Shown here in pieces: positions 15,629-23,780 of a stretch of DNA of 43,782 nucleotides. How positions within the stretch are numbered: position 1 is the first letter of the stretch; every line of letters starts with the position of its first letter. The position numbers and the translations under genes were made by a program. Where the stretch lies: NCBI GenBank assembly GCA_015056245.1, contig SVGQ01000009.1, forward strand, positions 1 to 43,782, read 5' to 3'. Below the pieces are notes generated by a model, which saw nothing but the letters and a program-made list of their open reading frames with translations, did no database searches and was not told the DNA's origin. This stretch comes from Clostridiales bacterium (GTDB taxonomy: Bacteria; Bacillota; Clostridia; Christensenellales; Aristaeellaceae).

Positions 15629-16312
15629 ATGCGTTATCAGGCGCTCCTGTCCGATGCGGACGGTACTCTTTTCGATTTCAGGGCAGGCGAAAAAAACGCC
15701 ATCGCCACCACCTTTGACCGGTTTCACATCCCAGTGACGGAAGAGAACACCAGCCTGTACCACCGCATCAATGATGCCCAGTGGAAGAAGCTGGAGCGGG
15801 GCGAGACCACCCAGCAGAAGCTGCGGGTGGATCGTTTCCGGGAGTTTCTTGACCAGAGCGGTTACGCCGCAGACCCGGAGGAAATGAGCGCATGCTTTGT
15901 TATCCAGCTGGGCCAGCAGCGCATCCTTCTGCCCGGCGCAGAGGATTTCTGCCGCCTTGTCAGCGAAAAGATGCCCATTTATCTGATCACCAACGGCATC
16001 TCTGCCGTACAGCGCAGCCGTTTCACCGATTGCGTACTGACCCCCTACATCTCCGGCATGGTCATCTCCGAAGAGATCGGGCACTCCAAGCCCCACCCTG
16101 CCATGATCCACAAGGCCATGGCGGATGCCGGAGTCACCGATCCCCGCAAAGCTGTGGTTTTCGGCGACAGCATCACCGCCGATATCGCCGCTGCCAACAA
16201 TGCCGGGGTGGACAGCATCCTCTACACCAACGGCGGCAATGCCCCCGAGGGGCACGGAGCCACCTATGCAGCCCGGGACTTTGAGGAAGCGCTGAGGATC
16301 GTTCTGGGGTAA
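15629..16312 (+). CDS. HAD family hydrolase, YjjG-type nucleotidase
   Basis: 227 residues with AAAGGAGG before ATG. Motif I is SDADGTLFDF (both aspartates present), motif II ITNG, motif III the lysine of GHSKPHP and motif IV VFGDSITADI. The cap region and length agree with the YjjG/YfnB pyrimidine nucleotidase group, which removes phosphate from noncanonical or surplus nucleotides, but other small phosphate esters are possible. It is the second gene of the flavoprotein operon and ends before a strong terminator. Confidence 0.9.
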   Translation: MRYQALLSDADGTLFDFRAGEKNAIATTFDRFHIPVTEENTSLYHRINDAQWKKLERGETTQQKLRVDRFREFLDQSGYAADPEEMSACFVIQLGQQRILLPGAEDFCRLVSEKMPIYLITNGISAVQRSRFTDCVLTPYISGMVISEEIGHSKPHPAMIHKAMADAGVTDPRKAVVFGDSITADIAAANNAGVDSILYTNGGNAPEGHGATYAARDFEEALRIVLG

Positions 16313-16337
16313 ACAACCTATGCAAATCATTGCCCTG

Positions 16338-16373
16338 CAGCAAGCCATGCCGCCGTGCATGGCTCGCTGTTTT
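16338..16373 (+). terminator. Intrinsic terminator after the HAD gene
   Basis: CAGC-A-AGCCATGC pairs with GCATGGCT-C-GCTG (to 16369) and TTTT follows. It lies in the 105-base gap before the Xre-type regulator. Confidence 0.7.
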
Positions 16374-16417
16374 CATCTGGCAATGGCAGAACAAGGACAA
16401 CAACCTGGAATGGGGTG

Positions 16418-16837
16418 ATGCCGGTGACGTTCGGAGAACGCCTTTACCAGCTTCGGAAAGACAGGGATCTATCCCAGGAAGAATTGGCAGCATTGCTGGA
16501 TGTATCGCGGCAATCCATTTCAAAATGGGAAAATGACAAAGCATACCCGGAAATGATGCGCCTGCTCTTTATGAGCGACTATTTTGATGTTTCGCTGGAT
16601 TATTTGATGCGGGGGACGGAAGCCGGAGACGGCCCCGCTGCCGCCTCATTGTCTTACAAAGCAAAGGATCTGTTGGCTGTTTGGAATACCTTTGTTTCAA
16701 ACCTGTCTGGCAAACAGCGGAAATTGCTGCTGGTACTGTATGCTTTGGCTGTCTGTGTTTGCCTTGCCGCCATTGCCGCCTTTATTTATGGGGCCGGGTA
16801 TGCCATTGGTCAGTTCATCGGTCATGTCATCCACTGA
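16418..16837 (+). CDS. Xre-type HTH regulator with C-terminal membrane helix
   Basis: 139 residues from ATG 16418; GTG 16424 is an alternative with better spacing to GGGG. Residues 3-60 are a Cro/CI-type helix-turn-helix (LRKDRDLSQEELAALLDVSRQ then SISKWENDKAYPE) with the YFDVSLDYLMRG extension typical of Firmicutes regulators. Unusually for Xre proteins, the C-terminus is a membrane helix (LLLVLYALAVCVCLAAIAAFIYG) followed by a short amphipathic tail (YAIGQFIGHVIH). It therefore probably binds DNA while attached to the membrane, sensing something there or through a partner. The next gene, for a small membrane protein with a similar tail, is the obvious candidate. Confidence 0.88.
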   Translation: MPVTFGERLYQLRKDRDLSQEELAALLDVSRQSISKWENDKAYPEMMRLLFMSDYFDVSLDYLMRGTEAGDGPAAASLSYKAKDLLAVWNTFVSNLSGKQRKLLLVLYALAVCVCLAAIAAFIYGAGYAIGQFIGHVIH

Positions 16838-16945
16838 ATCAGCATGTGCAACCCTGCGTTTACACAGGTGCAACCCCAGATGTATGGCACTTTTCCAAAG
16901 ATTCTGTTACTTTGTGAATGCAAATCCAATAAGGAGGACATCCAA

Positions 16946-17110
16946 ATGAGCAAAGCACACAGCATCATTGAAAACGTCGCAAACTGGTTGAAAGAAGGTA
17001 CAGCCGCCCGGGTTTTACTCAAGAAAGTTCTGGTGATTTCAGCAGCCTTCCTGATCCTTTACCGATTGGGATATGCCGTTGGCAAGCTACTGTTTCATAT
17101 CAGTCCCTAA
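16946..17110 (+). CDS. Small single-helix membrane protein (54 residues)
   Basis: A perfect AAGGAGG (16931-16937) precedes ATG 16946. The product has an amphipathic start (SIIENVANWLKEGTAARVLLKK) and one membrane helix ending in RLGYAVGKLLFHISP. That tail resembles GAGYAIGQFIGHVIH at the end of the upstream regulator: GYA(I/V)G, then a hydrophobic pair, then H. The two may have arisen by duplication of the membrane part and could associate in the membrane. I recognise no family. Strong translation signals support that it is real despite its size. Confidence 0.75.
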   Translation: MSKAHSIIENVANWLKEGTAARVLLKKVLVISAAFLILYRLGYAVGKLLFHISP

Positions 17111-17130
17111 CCAAAAACACAGTGCATGCA

Positions 17131-17180
17131 AAAGCGTACGAGCTCACTGCCTTGCGGGCAATGGATTCGTGCGCTTTGTT
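17131..17180 (+). terminator. Long-stem terminator-like hairpin
   Basis: AAAGCGTACGA (17131-17141) pairs with TCGTGCGCTTT (17167-17177), with an inner TGCC/GGCA hairpin, followed by GTTTG. It would end the regulator/small membrane protein transcript. The rest of the gap to 17272 shows nothing else. Confidence 0.5.
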
Positions 17181-17272
17181 TGCTCTGCTGTTCCCTGTGA
17201 ACGGGACACATCCCGCCATGATAGGCCGCGCCCTGCCGTCTGCTGACCGGCTGCCGGGGACGGGCTGACTCT

Positions 17273-17806
17273 CTATGCTTTCGACTCCTGAAGCTGCATC
17301 CACTCAACCCTTGTGATGGCATAGGCATAGGAAATCTGATTCTTCTCATCCGGGTATTCCTTCACCTTTTTCATGCCGTTGGCCATGGCGGTGGCAGCCG
17401 AGGCCGCGTTGGTGTATTTCATATAGGAATACAGGCAGTCATACGCGGTGTTGCCAAAAGCCCAGTCCCGCACCGCCCGGGCCGCCTCGCTGCCCAAGCC
17501 CCTGCGCCAGTACCTCTTGTGGATGTGGTAGCCGATCTCCGGCAGCTGCTCCCCATCAATGTTCTGGAGGGTCAGGCCGCAGTCGCCGATAAACTCGCCG
17601 GTTGTTTTCAGAATCACAGCCCAGATGCCGAAGCCATGCTCCCGGTAATGCTGCCTGTTCCACTGAATCCAGCGCCGGGTCATGGCTTCATCATAGGGCT
17701 TGGGATAGTGCTGCATGGTTTCTGCATCCGACAGGATCTCATGGATGGCATCAAAATCCTCCATGGTGTATTCCCTGAGCAACAGATGCTCGGTTTCCAG
17801 AATCAT
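17273..17806 (-). CDS. GNAT family N-acetyltransferase (RimJ/RimL-like)
   Basis: 177 residues; start at ATG 17804-17806 with GGAGG six bases upstream. MILETEHLLLREYTMEDFDAI is the common opening of RimJ/RimL-type acetyltransferases. IGDCGL and YHIHKRYWRRGLGSEAARAV contain the acetyl-CoA binding motif A (R-R-G-L-G-S). The protein probably acetylates a protein N-terminus or a small amine; the acceptor cannot be told from sequence. It is monocistronic by arrangement. Confidence 0.92.
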   Translation of the reverse strand: MILETEHLLLREYTMEDFDAIHEILSDAETMQHYPKPYDEAMTRRWIQWNRQHYREHGFGIWAVILKTTGEFIGDCGLTLQNIDGEQLPEIGYHIHKRYWRRGLGSEAARAVRDWAFGNTAYDCLYSYMKYTNAASAATAMANGMKKVKEYPDEKNQISYAYAITRVEWMQLQESKA

Positions 17807-17862
17807 TGAATCCCTCCATTCTGCATGCTTTTCTTTAATGCATGCGGTCAAGCACAGGCAGC

Positions 17863-17898
17863 AAACCGGTGCAGCCGCTGGGTCCGCTGCACCGGTTT
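17863..17898. terminator. Strong hairpin between amidohydrolase and GNAT genes
   Basis: AAACCGGTGCAGC (17863-17875) pairs perfectly with GCTGCACCGGTTT (17886-17898). It lies just past the stop of the leftward amidohydrolase gene. The T-run is short, so termination is likely but not certain. Confidence 0.6.
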
Positions 17899-17908
17899 CA
17901 TTGGGGCT

Positions 17909-18706
17909 TTATTTCAGCCCTGCAAGGAAATTCTCAAAATTTTCATGAGCGATCATCTCCTGCTCCCGCTCTGTAAGCGGCAGCTGCAGAAAACGCTCCA
18001 CCTCCTGCTCCGGTTTCCACATGGGATAGTCCGTGCCGAAGAACACCCGGTCCGCGCCATAGTGCCGGATCACCTCTGCCGCCTTGTCCGGCTCCAGAGC
18101 ATACAGGCTGCTGCAGGTATCCACCCACACATTGGGGCGGCCTGCCAGAATGCGCCACGCCTCCGTCCACACCGACCAGCCGCCCAGATGAGCGCAGATG
18201 ATCTTCAACTCCGGCACCTGATCCAGTACCCGGGCAATGCGTTCCGGCTGGCTGTAAGGGTAGCGCATATCACCGGTATGCACCAATACAGGCAGGCCAT
18301 GCGCTGCCAGAATGCGGAACATCGTAACCGCCTGGTCGCTGTCGGAGAGGAACTGCTGGATATCCGGGTGCAGCTTCACGCCATGGAGACCGCCCGCCTT
18401 GATGCGCTTGGCCTCGCCTTCCACGTCCGGGTAGTCCGGATGCAGGGTGCCAAAGCCCACCAGTTTTTCCGGGTGTTCGGCAGCGGTGCGCATCAGATAG
18501 TCGTTGATGGCATGCACCCGCTCCTGCGTAGTAGCTACACTGTGCACCAGAAAACGCTCAATGCCCGCCGCCGCGCCATGGGTAAACAGCCCGGCCAGTG
18601 TGCCGTCCATCAGGCAGGGGATGTCGTAAAACGTGCCAATGGATGCCGCTGCTTTCAAAGCGATGGCGTCGGGATAGATATGGGCATGGGTATCAACGAA
18701 ATACAT
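17909..18706 (-). CDS. Amidohydrolase 2 family metal-dependent hydrolase
   Basis: 265 residues with GGAGG before ATG at 18704-18706. Metal-binding motifs of the TIM-barrel amidohydrolase superfamily are present in order: DTHAHIYP (His7, His9), VKLHPD, VLVHTGD, ICAHLGG and GTDYPMW. This is the arrangement of PF04909 decarboxylase/lactonase-like proteins. The substrate is unknown. It lies 105 bases downstream of the E2-like gene in the same direction and may belong to its transcript. Confidence 0.9.
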   Translation of the reverse strand: MYFVDTHAHIYPDAIALKAAASIGTFYDIPCLMDGTLAGLFTHGAAAGIERFLVHSVATTQERVHAINDYLMRTAAEHPEKLVGFGTLHPDYPDVEGEAKRIKAGGLHGVKLHPDIQQFLSDSDQAVTMFRILAAHGLPVLVHTGDMRYPYSQPERIARVLDQVPELKIICAHLGGWSVWTEAWRILAGRPNVWVDTCSSLYALEPDKAAEVIRHYGADRVFFGTDYPMWKPEQEVERFLQLPLTEREQEMIAHENFENFLAGLK

Positions 18707-18811
18707 GGGCAGCCGCCTCCGTTTGTCTGGTATCGATGAGAGATTCAAGCAAGGGGCAGCCAACGCATACCGCGCAGGCCGCCCCTGTGTGGTTTTTTTC
18801 AAGCTGCGCGC

Positions 18812-19738
18812 TTACGCCTGAACAGCTTCTTCCTTGGCCCCGGGCACGAAAACGCCCTCGGGCTTGGGCACATGGTATTCCACGCCGTTGTTGTACAGCA
18901 CCTGCTCCGGCTCCACTTCCAGCAGTTCCGGGTTCTTCAGGTGCTTGTTCATCACCGCGAAGAAGCGGGCATAGGTAGCGCCGCCGCACACGCGTTCATC
19001 GGCAGTGATGCCAATGGGCAGCGTGCACTTGCGGATCGGGTTGCCCTGCGCATCCACCGTGTTGTAGCGGTTGGACTTGCCCATGCCGATAAACATGCTG
19101 GTGTTGCCGAAATTGTAAATGTGGTGGTACACCTTCATCAGGCCGATGGAAGCGTTATTGGTGATGAACATGCTGGTGTGGAAGGGCAGTTCATCGATCA
19201 GCGCCTTGGGGCACAGTCCGTAGCGGTCCAGCAGCTTCACCAGACCCACCACCGTGGTGGCCAGACCGGGAATCTTCAGCAGCGCGGAAGCCAGCTTGAT
19301 GACAAAACTGCCCTCCTCCGGGTCGCGGTTATTGGCGATCTTCTGCTGGCAGCGGGCGCTGACATCGTAGATGGTATCGCTGGGATCAAAGAAGATCTTC
19401 ACGGCGTTTTCCTTGATGCTACCATCGGGGGTATTCAGCAGCAGGGTAAAGCTCACCGTCAGTTCCTTGCGGTTGTAGAACTGCTTGTTCATGATGAAAC
19501 GGTTGATTTCCGGAACCTGAGACACGCCGCGCACAAACGCCGCGATGATGATATCCATAAAGGTGATCTTCACGCCTTCGCGGGCTTTCTTGGCGATGTA
19601 GCGCATCAGGGTTTCGTATTCGATCTCATGATCCAGAAACACCTGCGCGTCGCAGCGCATGGGCATCAGGTACGGGGTGATCTGCACGATGGGATCGATA
19701 TCCTTCACGCGGCGGCCATCCGGGCGAAATCCAAACAT
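18812..19738 (-). CDS. Stand-alone 2-oxoacid dehydrogenase E2-like acyltransferase domain, catalytic residues missing
   Basis: 308 residues from ATG 19736-19738 (AGGAAGG upstream). The protein resembles the E2 catalytic domain: AQVFLDHEIEYETLMRYIAKK, VKITFMDIIIAAFVRGV, PEINRFIMNKQFY, and HTSMFITNNASIGL. It has no lipoyl or E3-binding domain, and no E1 or E3 gene is nearby. The active-site consensus DHRxxDG reads DERVCGG at residues 247-253, so the catalytic His is Glu and the Asp is Gly. Such orphan E2-like proteins occur in Clostridia. A non-enzymatic or different acyl-binding role is inference. Confidence 0.82.
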   Translation of the reverse strand: MFGFRPDGRRVKDIDPIVQITPYLMPMRCDAQVFLDHEIEYETLMRYIAKKAREGVKITFMDIIIAAFVRGVSQVPEINRFIMNKQFYNRKELTVSFTLLLNTPDGSIKENAVKIFFDPSDTIYDVSARCQQKIANNRDPEEGSFVIKLASALLKIPGLATTVVGLVKLLDRYGLCPKALIDELPFHTSMFITNNASIGLMKVYHHIYNFGNTSMFIGMGKSNRYNTVDAQGNPIRKCTLPIGITADERVCGGATYARFFAVMNKHLKNPELLEVEPEQVLYNNGVEYHVPKPEGVFVPGAKEEAVQA

Positions 19739-19861
19739 AGATATCCTTCCTTTCCTTTGGCTGCGCCCGGATGCCTCGGCGGGATGTTTTTTCCCGCGGC
19801 AGAATGATGGCTGATAAATCGTTGAATGGGCATCTTTGCGCAACGTTCCATAAACAAAGGT

Positions 19862-19891
19862 ATTGTACCGTGAAAGGTCTGCATGCGTCAA
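19862..19891 (-). promoter_or_regulatory. SigA promoter of the E2-like gene
   Basis: Minus strand TTGACG (19886-19891), 18-bp spacer, TACAAT (19862-19867). The -35 box is followed by CATGCAG, exactly as in the divergent guaA promoter. Confidence 0.6.
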
Positions 19892-20027
19892 GATTCGCAC
19901 CTGCCCAAGGCGGGTTTTTCCGTGTTTTTTCGCGTTGCTTCGCGGATCGGTCCAGCCTGCACATCCTAATTGGATGGCTTTCATCACCCGCCCCTACAAT
20001 GTGGCGAAAAATCGCCCATCAAAAACG

Positions 20028-20056
20028 TTGACACATGCAGTTTATGGGAGTATCCT
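20028..20056 (+). promoter_or_regulatory. SigA promoter of the GMP synthase subunit gene
   Basis: TTGACA (20028-20033), 17-bp spacer, TATCCT (20051-20056). The intergenic stretch 19739-20109 (371 bases) holds this promoter and the E2-like gene promoter. I see no purine riboswitch or gene in it. Confidence 0.6.
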
Positions 20057-20109
20057 GCTAAGTGGACAACCTTTTTCATTTATGCGATATTGTCAGGAGG
20101 ATGGTAGCC

Positions 20110-21096
20110 ATGGAGATCATTGTACGTCCCGAGAACATGCAGCGCATCACTACGCCCGAGCTGGCTCAGGCATTTATCGACGAACAGGTAGACCTGATCC
20201 GCAAGCAGGTCGGCAACAAGAAGGTGCTTCTGGCCCTCAGCGGCGGCGTGGACAGCTCCGTTGTGGCAGCACTGCTCATCCGTGCCATCGGCAAGCAGCT
20301 GATTTGCGTGCACGTGAACCACGGCCTGATGCGCAAGGGCGAAAGTGAAAATGTGCTGGAAGTTTTCCGCAATCAGATGGACGCCAATCTGATCTATGTT
20401 GACGCTACCGACCGTTTCCTGAATCTGCTTGCCGGCGTTGCCGAGCCCGAACAGAAGCGCAAGATTATCGGCAACGAGTTCATCAATGTCTTTGCCGAAG
20501 AAGCCCGCAAAGAAGATGGCATCGCCTTCCTGGCGCAGGGCACCATCTACCCCGACATTCTGGAAAGCAAGGGTGTCAAGGCGCACCACAATGTGGGCGG
20601 CCTGCCCGATGATCTGAAGAAAAAGTTCGAACTGGTAGAGCCTCTGGCTCTTCTGTTCAAGGATGAAGTCCGCGTGGTGGGCGTTGAGCTGGGTCTGCCG
20701 GCTGAGATGGTCTACCGTCAGCCCTTCCCCGGCCCCGGTCTGGGCGTGCGTTGTCTGGGCGCCATCACCCGCGACCGTCTCCATGCCCTGCGCGAAGCCG
20801 ATGCCATCCTCCGCGAGGAGTTTGATGCCTGCGGCCTTGCCGGCAAGGTGTGGCAGTACTTCGTCGCTGTGCCCGACTTCACCAGTGTGGGCGTACGCGA
20901 TGGCAAGCGCTACATGGGCTGGCCCGCCATCATCCGCGCCGTGAACACCACCGACGCCATGACCGCCACCATCGAAGAAGTGCCCTACGCGGTTCTGCAC
21001 AAGATCACCGCACGGATCACTGCCGAAGTGGAAGGCATCAACCGCGTGCTGCTGGATCTGACGCCCAAGCCCGTGGGAACTATTGAGTGGGAATAA
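20110..21096 (+). CDS. guaA: Stand-alone GMP synthase ATP-pyrophosphatase subunit
   Basis: 328 residues from ATG 20110 with AGGAGG at 20094-20099. The PP-loop LALSGGVDSSV (residues 41-51), the FLAQGTIYPDILES region and the dimerisation domain (QPFPGPGLGVRC and the C-terminal KPVGTIEWE) define the synthetase half of GuaA, which adenylates XMP and aminates it to GMP. The N-terminal glutamine amidotransferase domain of bacterial GuaA is completely absent and no glutaminase gene lies nearby. The organism either encodes the amidotransferase elsewhere, as in archaeal GuaAa/GuaAb, or this enzyme uses ammonia. The gene is monocistronic. Confidence 0.93.
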   Translation: MEIIVRPENMQRITTPELAQAFIDEQVDLIRKQVGNKKVLLALSGGVDSSVVAALLIRAIGKQLICVHVNHGLMRKGESENVLEVFRNQMDANLIYVDATDRFLNLLAGVAEPEQKRKIIGNEFINVFAEEARKEDGIAFLAQGTIYPDILESKGVKAHHNVGGLPDDLKKKFELVEPLALLFKDEVRVVGVELGLPAEMVYRQPFPGPGLGVRCLGAITRDRLHALREADAILREEFDACGLAGKVWQYFVAVPDFTSVGVRDGKRYMGWPAIIRAVNTTDAMTATIEEVPYAVLHKITARITAEVEGINRVLLDLTPKPVGTIEWE

Positions 21097-21210
21097 TGAA
21101 CAGCCTCCGTTTTTCCCAGTAAACACGGGCAAAAGCGGGATCTCAAAACAGATTTGATACTGTTTTGATACTGTCATCAAAAATCCCACGATCATCACAC
21201 AAGAGGAAAT

Positions 21211-21260
21211 CCCTCCTGTATGAACGCTTATGTTCATGCAGGAGGGAGTTTTATGTTTTC
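21211..21260 (+). terminator. Intrinsic terminator of guaA
   Basis: A 15-bp stem (CCCTCCTGTATGAAC at 21211-21225 with 21232-21246) is followed by AGTTTTATGTTTTCGGTTTTC. The gap 21097-21315 otherwise holds only a short direct repeat of GATACTGT. Confidence 0.85.
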
Positions 21261-21315
21261 GGTTTTCTGTTCAGGAAGGAGTCCGGCATCCAAGAAAGAA
21301 CCACGGATATCATTT

Positions 21316-22740
21316 TCAACCGATCTTCAGGGTATCAAAAAGAGCAAGCATGATCTGATAAAGTCCTTCGTACATCTCAAAATCGAATTGCGTCTCAATC
21401 ACCATGCAGCCGCCATCAACAGGGATTATGAAAAAGTGGCGTTGATAGGTGGGGCAGGCTGTTTCGCCATCAAACTGCACAGTGGTTGCATCGTAGCTGC
21501 CAACCTTGACCGCAAAAACATTCTTATTGGCATATGCTTCACCATACTTTGCAAAAAGCTCTTCACAGATCTGGTTCGGACTGCTCTGTGCAATCTGGTA
21601 AACCGAATAGTACACTTCGCGCTGGCCGATCCAGGCATCATAGGTGAAGGTATCAGCGCCCTCGCGAACGGTGTGGGTGAAATATGCGGGATCCATCGCG
21701 ATGGTGGCGCCAGAGTTGGCAACGCGGACAGTCTCAACGGGAATCCTTTCCACAACGCCCTCGCGGCTGATCTCAATATAGCGCGACTCCCCCTCTGACT
21801 CAGTGCCTGCGGTCGCCCGGGGCTCCTGCACAGGCCTGCCCTTTTCGTTTTCAATCACAGAAAAATCAAAGGTATTCGCCAGATCTTCCAGATCGTCAAA
21901 GGTGATTCCCTCATCGGTGCCGCCCATCACATTGATGCTGACAAAGCACGAATCGAATTCAGCAAAGAGCACCGATTGATATTCCGAAATAGCCGCTGCG
22001 AGCTCAACGCCTGAATCCGTCGTGAGCGACTGTTCCTGATAATCCTCAATATCTCCGATGTTGAGGAAAATGGGATCGAAAACGCCCTTGACCGAACGTC
22101 TGAACTGATAATACACCGACAGACGCCCGACTGCTGCATCAAAGATCCCGTCAAAGCTGAAGGTGCCGTCATCGTACATATATCCGTCCAACATGGTGTT
22201 GTATGCTGCGTCGGAAAACTCTGTTTCGTCATTCACAATCAGTTTTTCGGTGATCGGGGTCAATTTTTCGGGTACAAAGCTGCCGTACAGCGTCAATCCG
22301 TATTTTGCGGTAATTTCATCGAGCTTGTCAGCCATTTCCTGTGTATATACATCATAATGCATATACTTTTCGCCAAGTTCGATGTCATCAGGGCCCTCCG
22401 GATCAGCCTGAGCAAGGAGAGCCCCGTCCGGATCGTAGTGATCCGCGAACGCTTTCCACTCGGCTACTGCCATATATTCATTGCAGTCGGTAAAGTCGGA
22501 AAGGAGGATCTCACTTTTGATCTCAGGATCATTGGACTCAACAAGAGCAGCTCTTAAGCTGATCAATCTTGCCGCAACGGCTACGGTTGCAAAGGCGATA
22601 AGCAGACACAGCACCGCCGCAAGCAGAAGCGTTCTTTTGGTAAATCGTCCATGATATTTCACCGTCCTGTCGACCTCGCTGTTCTCAATGGTTTTTTCAT
22701 CAATGCATTCCATGGCAGCAAACAAATCGTTTCTATTCAT
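21316..22740 (-). CDS. Probable transmembrane anti-sigma factor
   Basis: 474 residues. The first eight bases of this gene overlap the end of the ECF sigma gene, indicating co-translation. A short cytoplasmic part (MNRNDLFAAMECIDEKTIENSEVDRTVKYH) could bind sigma. One membrane helix (LLLAAVLCLLIAFATVAVAA, about 37-56) leads to a large extracytoplasmic domain of over 400 residues rich in acidic and aromatic residues. I recognise no zinc-binding anti-sigma motif and no named sensor family. The role is inferred from position and topology. What the outer domain senses is unknown. Confidence 0.8.
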   Translation of the reverse strand: MNRNDLFAAMECIDEKTIENSEVDRTVKYHGRFTKRTLLLAAVLCLLIAFATVAVAARLISLRAALVESNDPEIKSEILLSDFTDCNEYMAVAEWKAFADHYDPDGALLAQADPEGPDDIELGEKYMHYDVYTQEMADKLDEITAKYGLTLYGSFVPEKLTPITEKLIVNDETEFSDAAYNTMLDGYMYDDGTFSFDGIFDAAVGRLSVYYQFRRSVKGVFDPIFLNIGDIEDYQEQSLTTDSGVELAAAISEYQSVLFAEFDSCFVSINVMGGTDEGITFDDLEDLANTFDFSVIENEKGRPVQEPRATAGTESEGESRYIEISREGVVERIPVETVRVANSGATIAMDPAYFTHTVREGADTFTYDAWIGQREVYYSVYQIAQSSPNQICEELFAKYGEAYANKNVFAVKVGSYDATTVQFDGETACPTYQRHFFIIPVDGGCMVIETQFDFEMYEGLYQIMLALFDTLKIG

Positions 22741-23296
22741 CGAAATAACCCTCCTTTGAAAGGTGGATCCGTAACCGTTTGCGAACTCGGCTGAGCATCA
22801 CATTTACAGCGTTTTCGTTCATTTCATAACGGTCAGCGATCGTCTTAATCGCTTCGGAGAAGAAATATCTTCTGATAAATAGCTTCTGCTCCCGCTCTGG
22901 CAAGCGCTCAACAAACTGATTGATCACCTCGCCAAGTTCTCTTGCATTGACCTGACCTTCCACATCCGATTCGTCTGCGATGCATTCTGCCAGTTCTTCA
23001 AGCACAAGCATTGTTTCTCCGCCGCCGCGCTTCAATGACTTTCTCGCCTTGTATCGGTCAAAAGACAGATGGCGGGTGATCTTTGCCAGAAACACTTTCA
23101 GGACGGTTGGTCTGGTGGGAGGGATCGCATTCCACGCCCTCAGCCATGTATCGTTCACGCACTCCTCGGAATCCTGCGCATCATCCAGTATACCGTTGGC
23201 TATGGTAAAGCAATACGCTCCGTACTGTTCCATTGAAGCGGGGATTGCTTTCAAATCTTTGTTCCAGTAGAGTCCTATGATCTCGGAATCTTTCAC
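22733..23296 (-). CDS. ECF-type RNA polymerase sigma factor
   Basis: 187 residues; start is GTG 23294-23296 with AGGAGG six bases upstream. Region 2 includes SEECVNDTWLRAWNAIPP and LAKITRHLSFDRYKA. Region 4 includes RLPEREQKLFIRRYFF and the helix-turn-helix IADRYEMNENAVNVMLSRVRKRL. It directs RNA polymerase to a specific regulon and is probably held inactive by the overlapping downstream membrane protein. A matching ECF-type promoter lies 40 bases upstream, suggesting autoregulation. Confidence 0.94.
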   Translation of the reverse strand: MKDSEIIGLYWNKDLKAIPASMEQYGAYCFTIANGILDDAQDSEECVNDTWLRAWNAIPPTRPTVLKVFLAKITRHLSFDRYKARKSLKRGGGETMLVLEELAECIADESDVEGQVNARELGEVINQFVERLPEREQKLFIRRYFFSEAIKTIADRYEMNENAVNVMLSRVRKRLRIHLSKEGYFDE

Positions 23297-23338
23297 AATG
23301 AGCCTCCTTTCAGGCAATCAAGGATCCTTTCACCCTAT

Positions 23339-23366
23339 AAGACGACAAACAGAGGGAAAACTTACA
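23339..23366 (-). promoter_or_regulatory. Candidate autoregulated ECF promoter
   Basis: Minus strand TGTAAG (23361-23366), 16-bp spacer, CGTCTT (23339-23344). This agrees with the AAC-like -35 and CGTC -10 preferences of Firmicutes ECF sigma factors, though the -35 has AAG for AAC. A hairpin AGCAAATC/GATTTGCT (about 23367-23390) lies directly upstream. Confidence 0.5.
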
Positions 23367-23390
23367 AGCAAATCAAAAAAAGATTTGCTC

Positions 23391-23780
23391 ATCAGAAAAA
23401 ATGGTTCAGGAGCGCCATTTTCCACTGCGTGTATACGCAAACCCGTTCCAGATCAAAAAAGATCCCAGGGGGATCAGCAGCCTTTGGAACACCCACAGCT
23501 GCAGAACAAGGATTCACGAGTTGTAAGATCCCTCGATGTTTTATTCCGCTATATATAATACTTCAACGGTCTGCCGACACCTTCCCCCAAACCAAAGCAT
23601 TCAACACCTCAAAAGCGAACCGGGGTCTGCCGGTCTGCTCTTTGTCCGCCGGGAGGGGTGAGAACCGTGTATTGTCGGTTATTTCACAATCATTTGACTG
23701 GATTTTTTCCCACTGATAGGGTATACTGGTTGCATTCAAACAAATCATCAGGGAAAACCACACTGCACTCGGAGGAAAAC
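23391..23780. other. Gene-free stretch before the amino-acid symporter
   Basis: No gene is visible in this AT-rich stretch. TATACT at 23722-23727 could be the symporter -10 box, but the nearest TTGACT (23694-23699) is too far away at 22 bp, so the promoter is uncertain. I looked for glycine riboswitch and T-box signatures here and found none convincing. The region from 23391 to about 23640 has lower GC than the flanking genes and may be decayed sequence. Confidence 0.4.

Noticed and set aside
16838-16945. Attachment site or small RNA between the Xre gene and small membrane protein
   Set aside because: Only a short direct repeat (GTGCAACCC) is present, with no integrase or clear promoter/terminator pair.
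19739-20109. Purine riboswitch before guaA
   Set aside because: No conserved aptamer core or terminator/antiterminator pair; the promoter lies only about 50 bases before the start codon.
23560-23780. Glycine riboswitch or T-box leader before the symporter
   Set aside because: GGGGTGAGAACCG near 23655 only faintly resembles the T-box motif, and no paired glycine aptamer core is visible.
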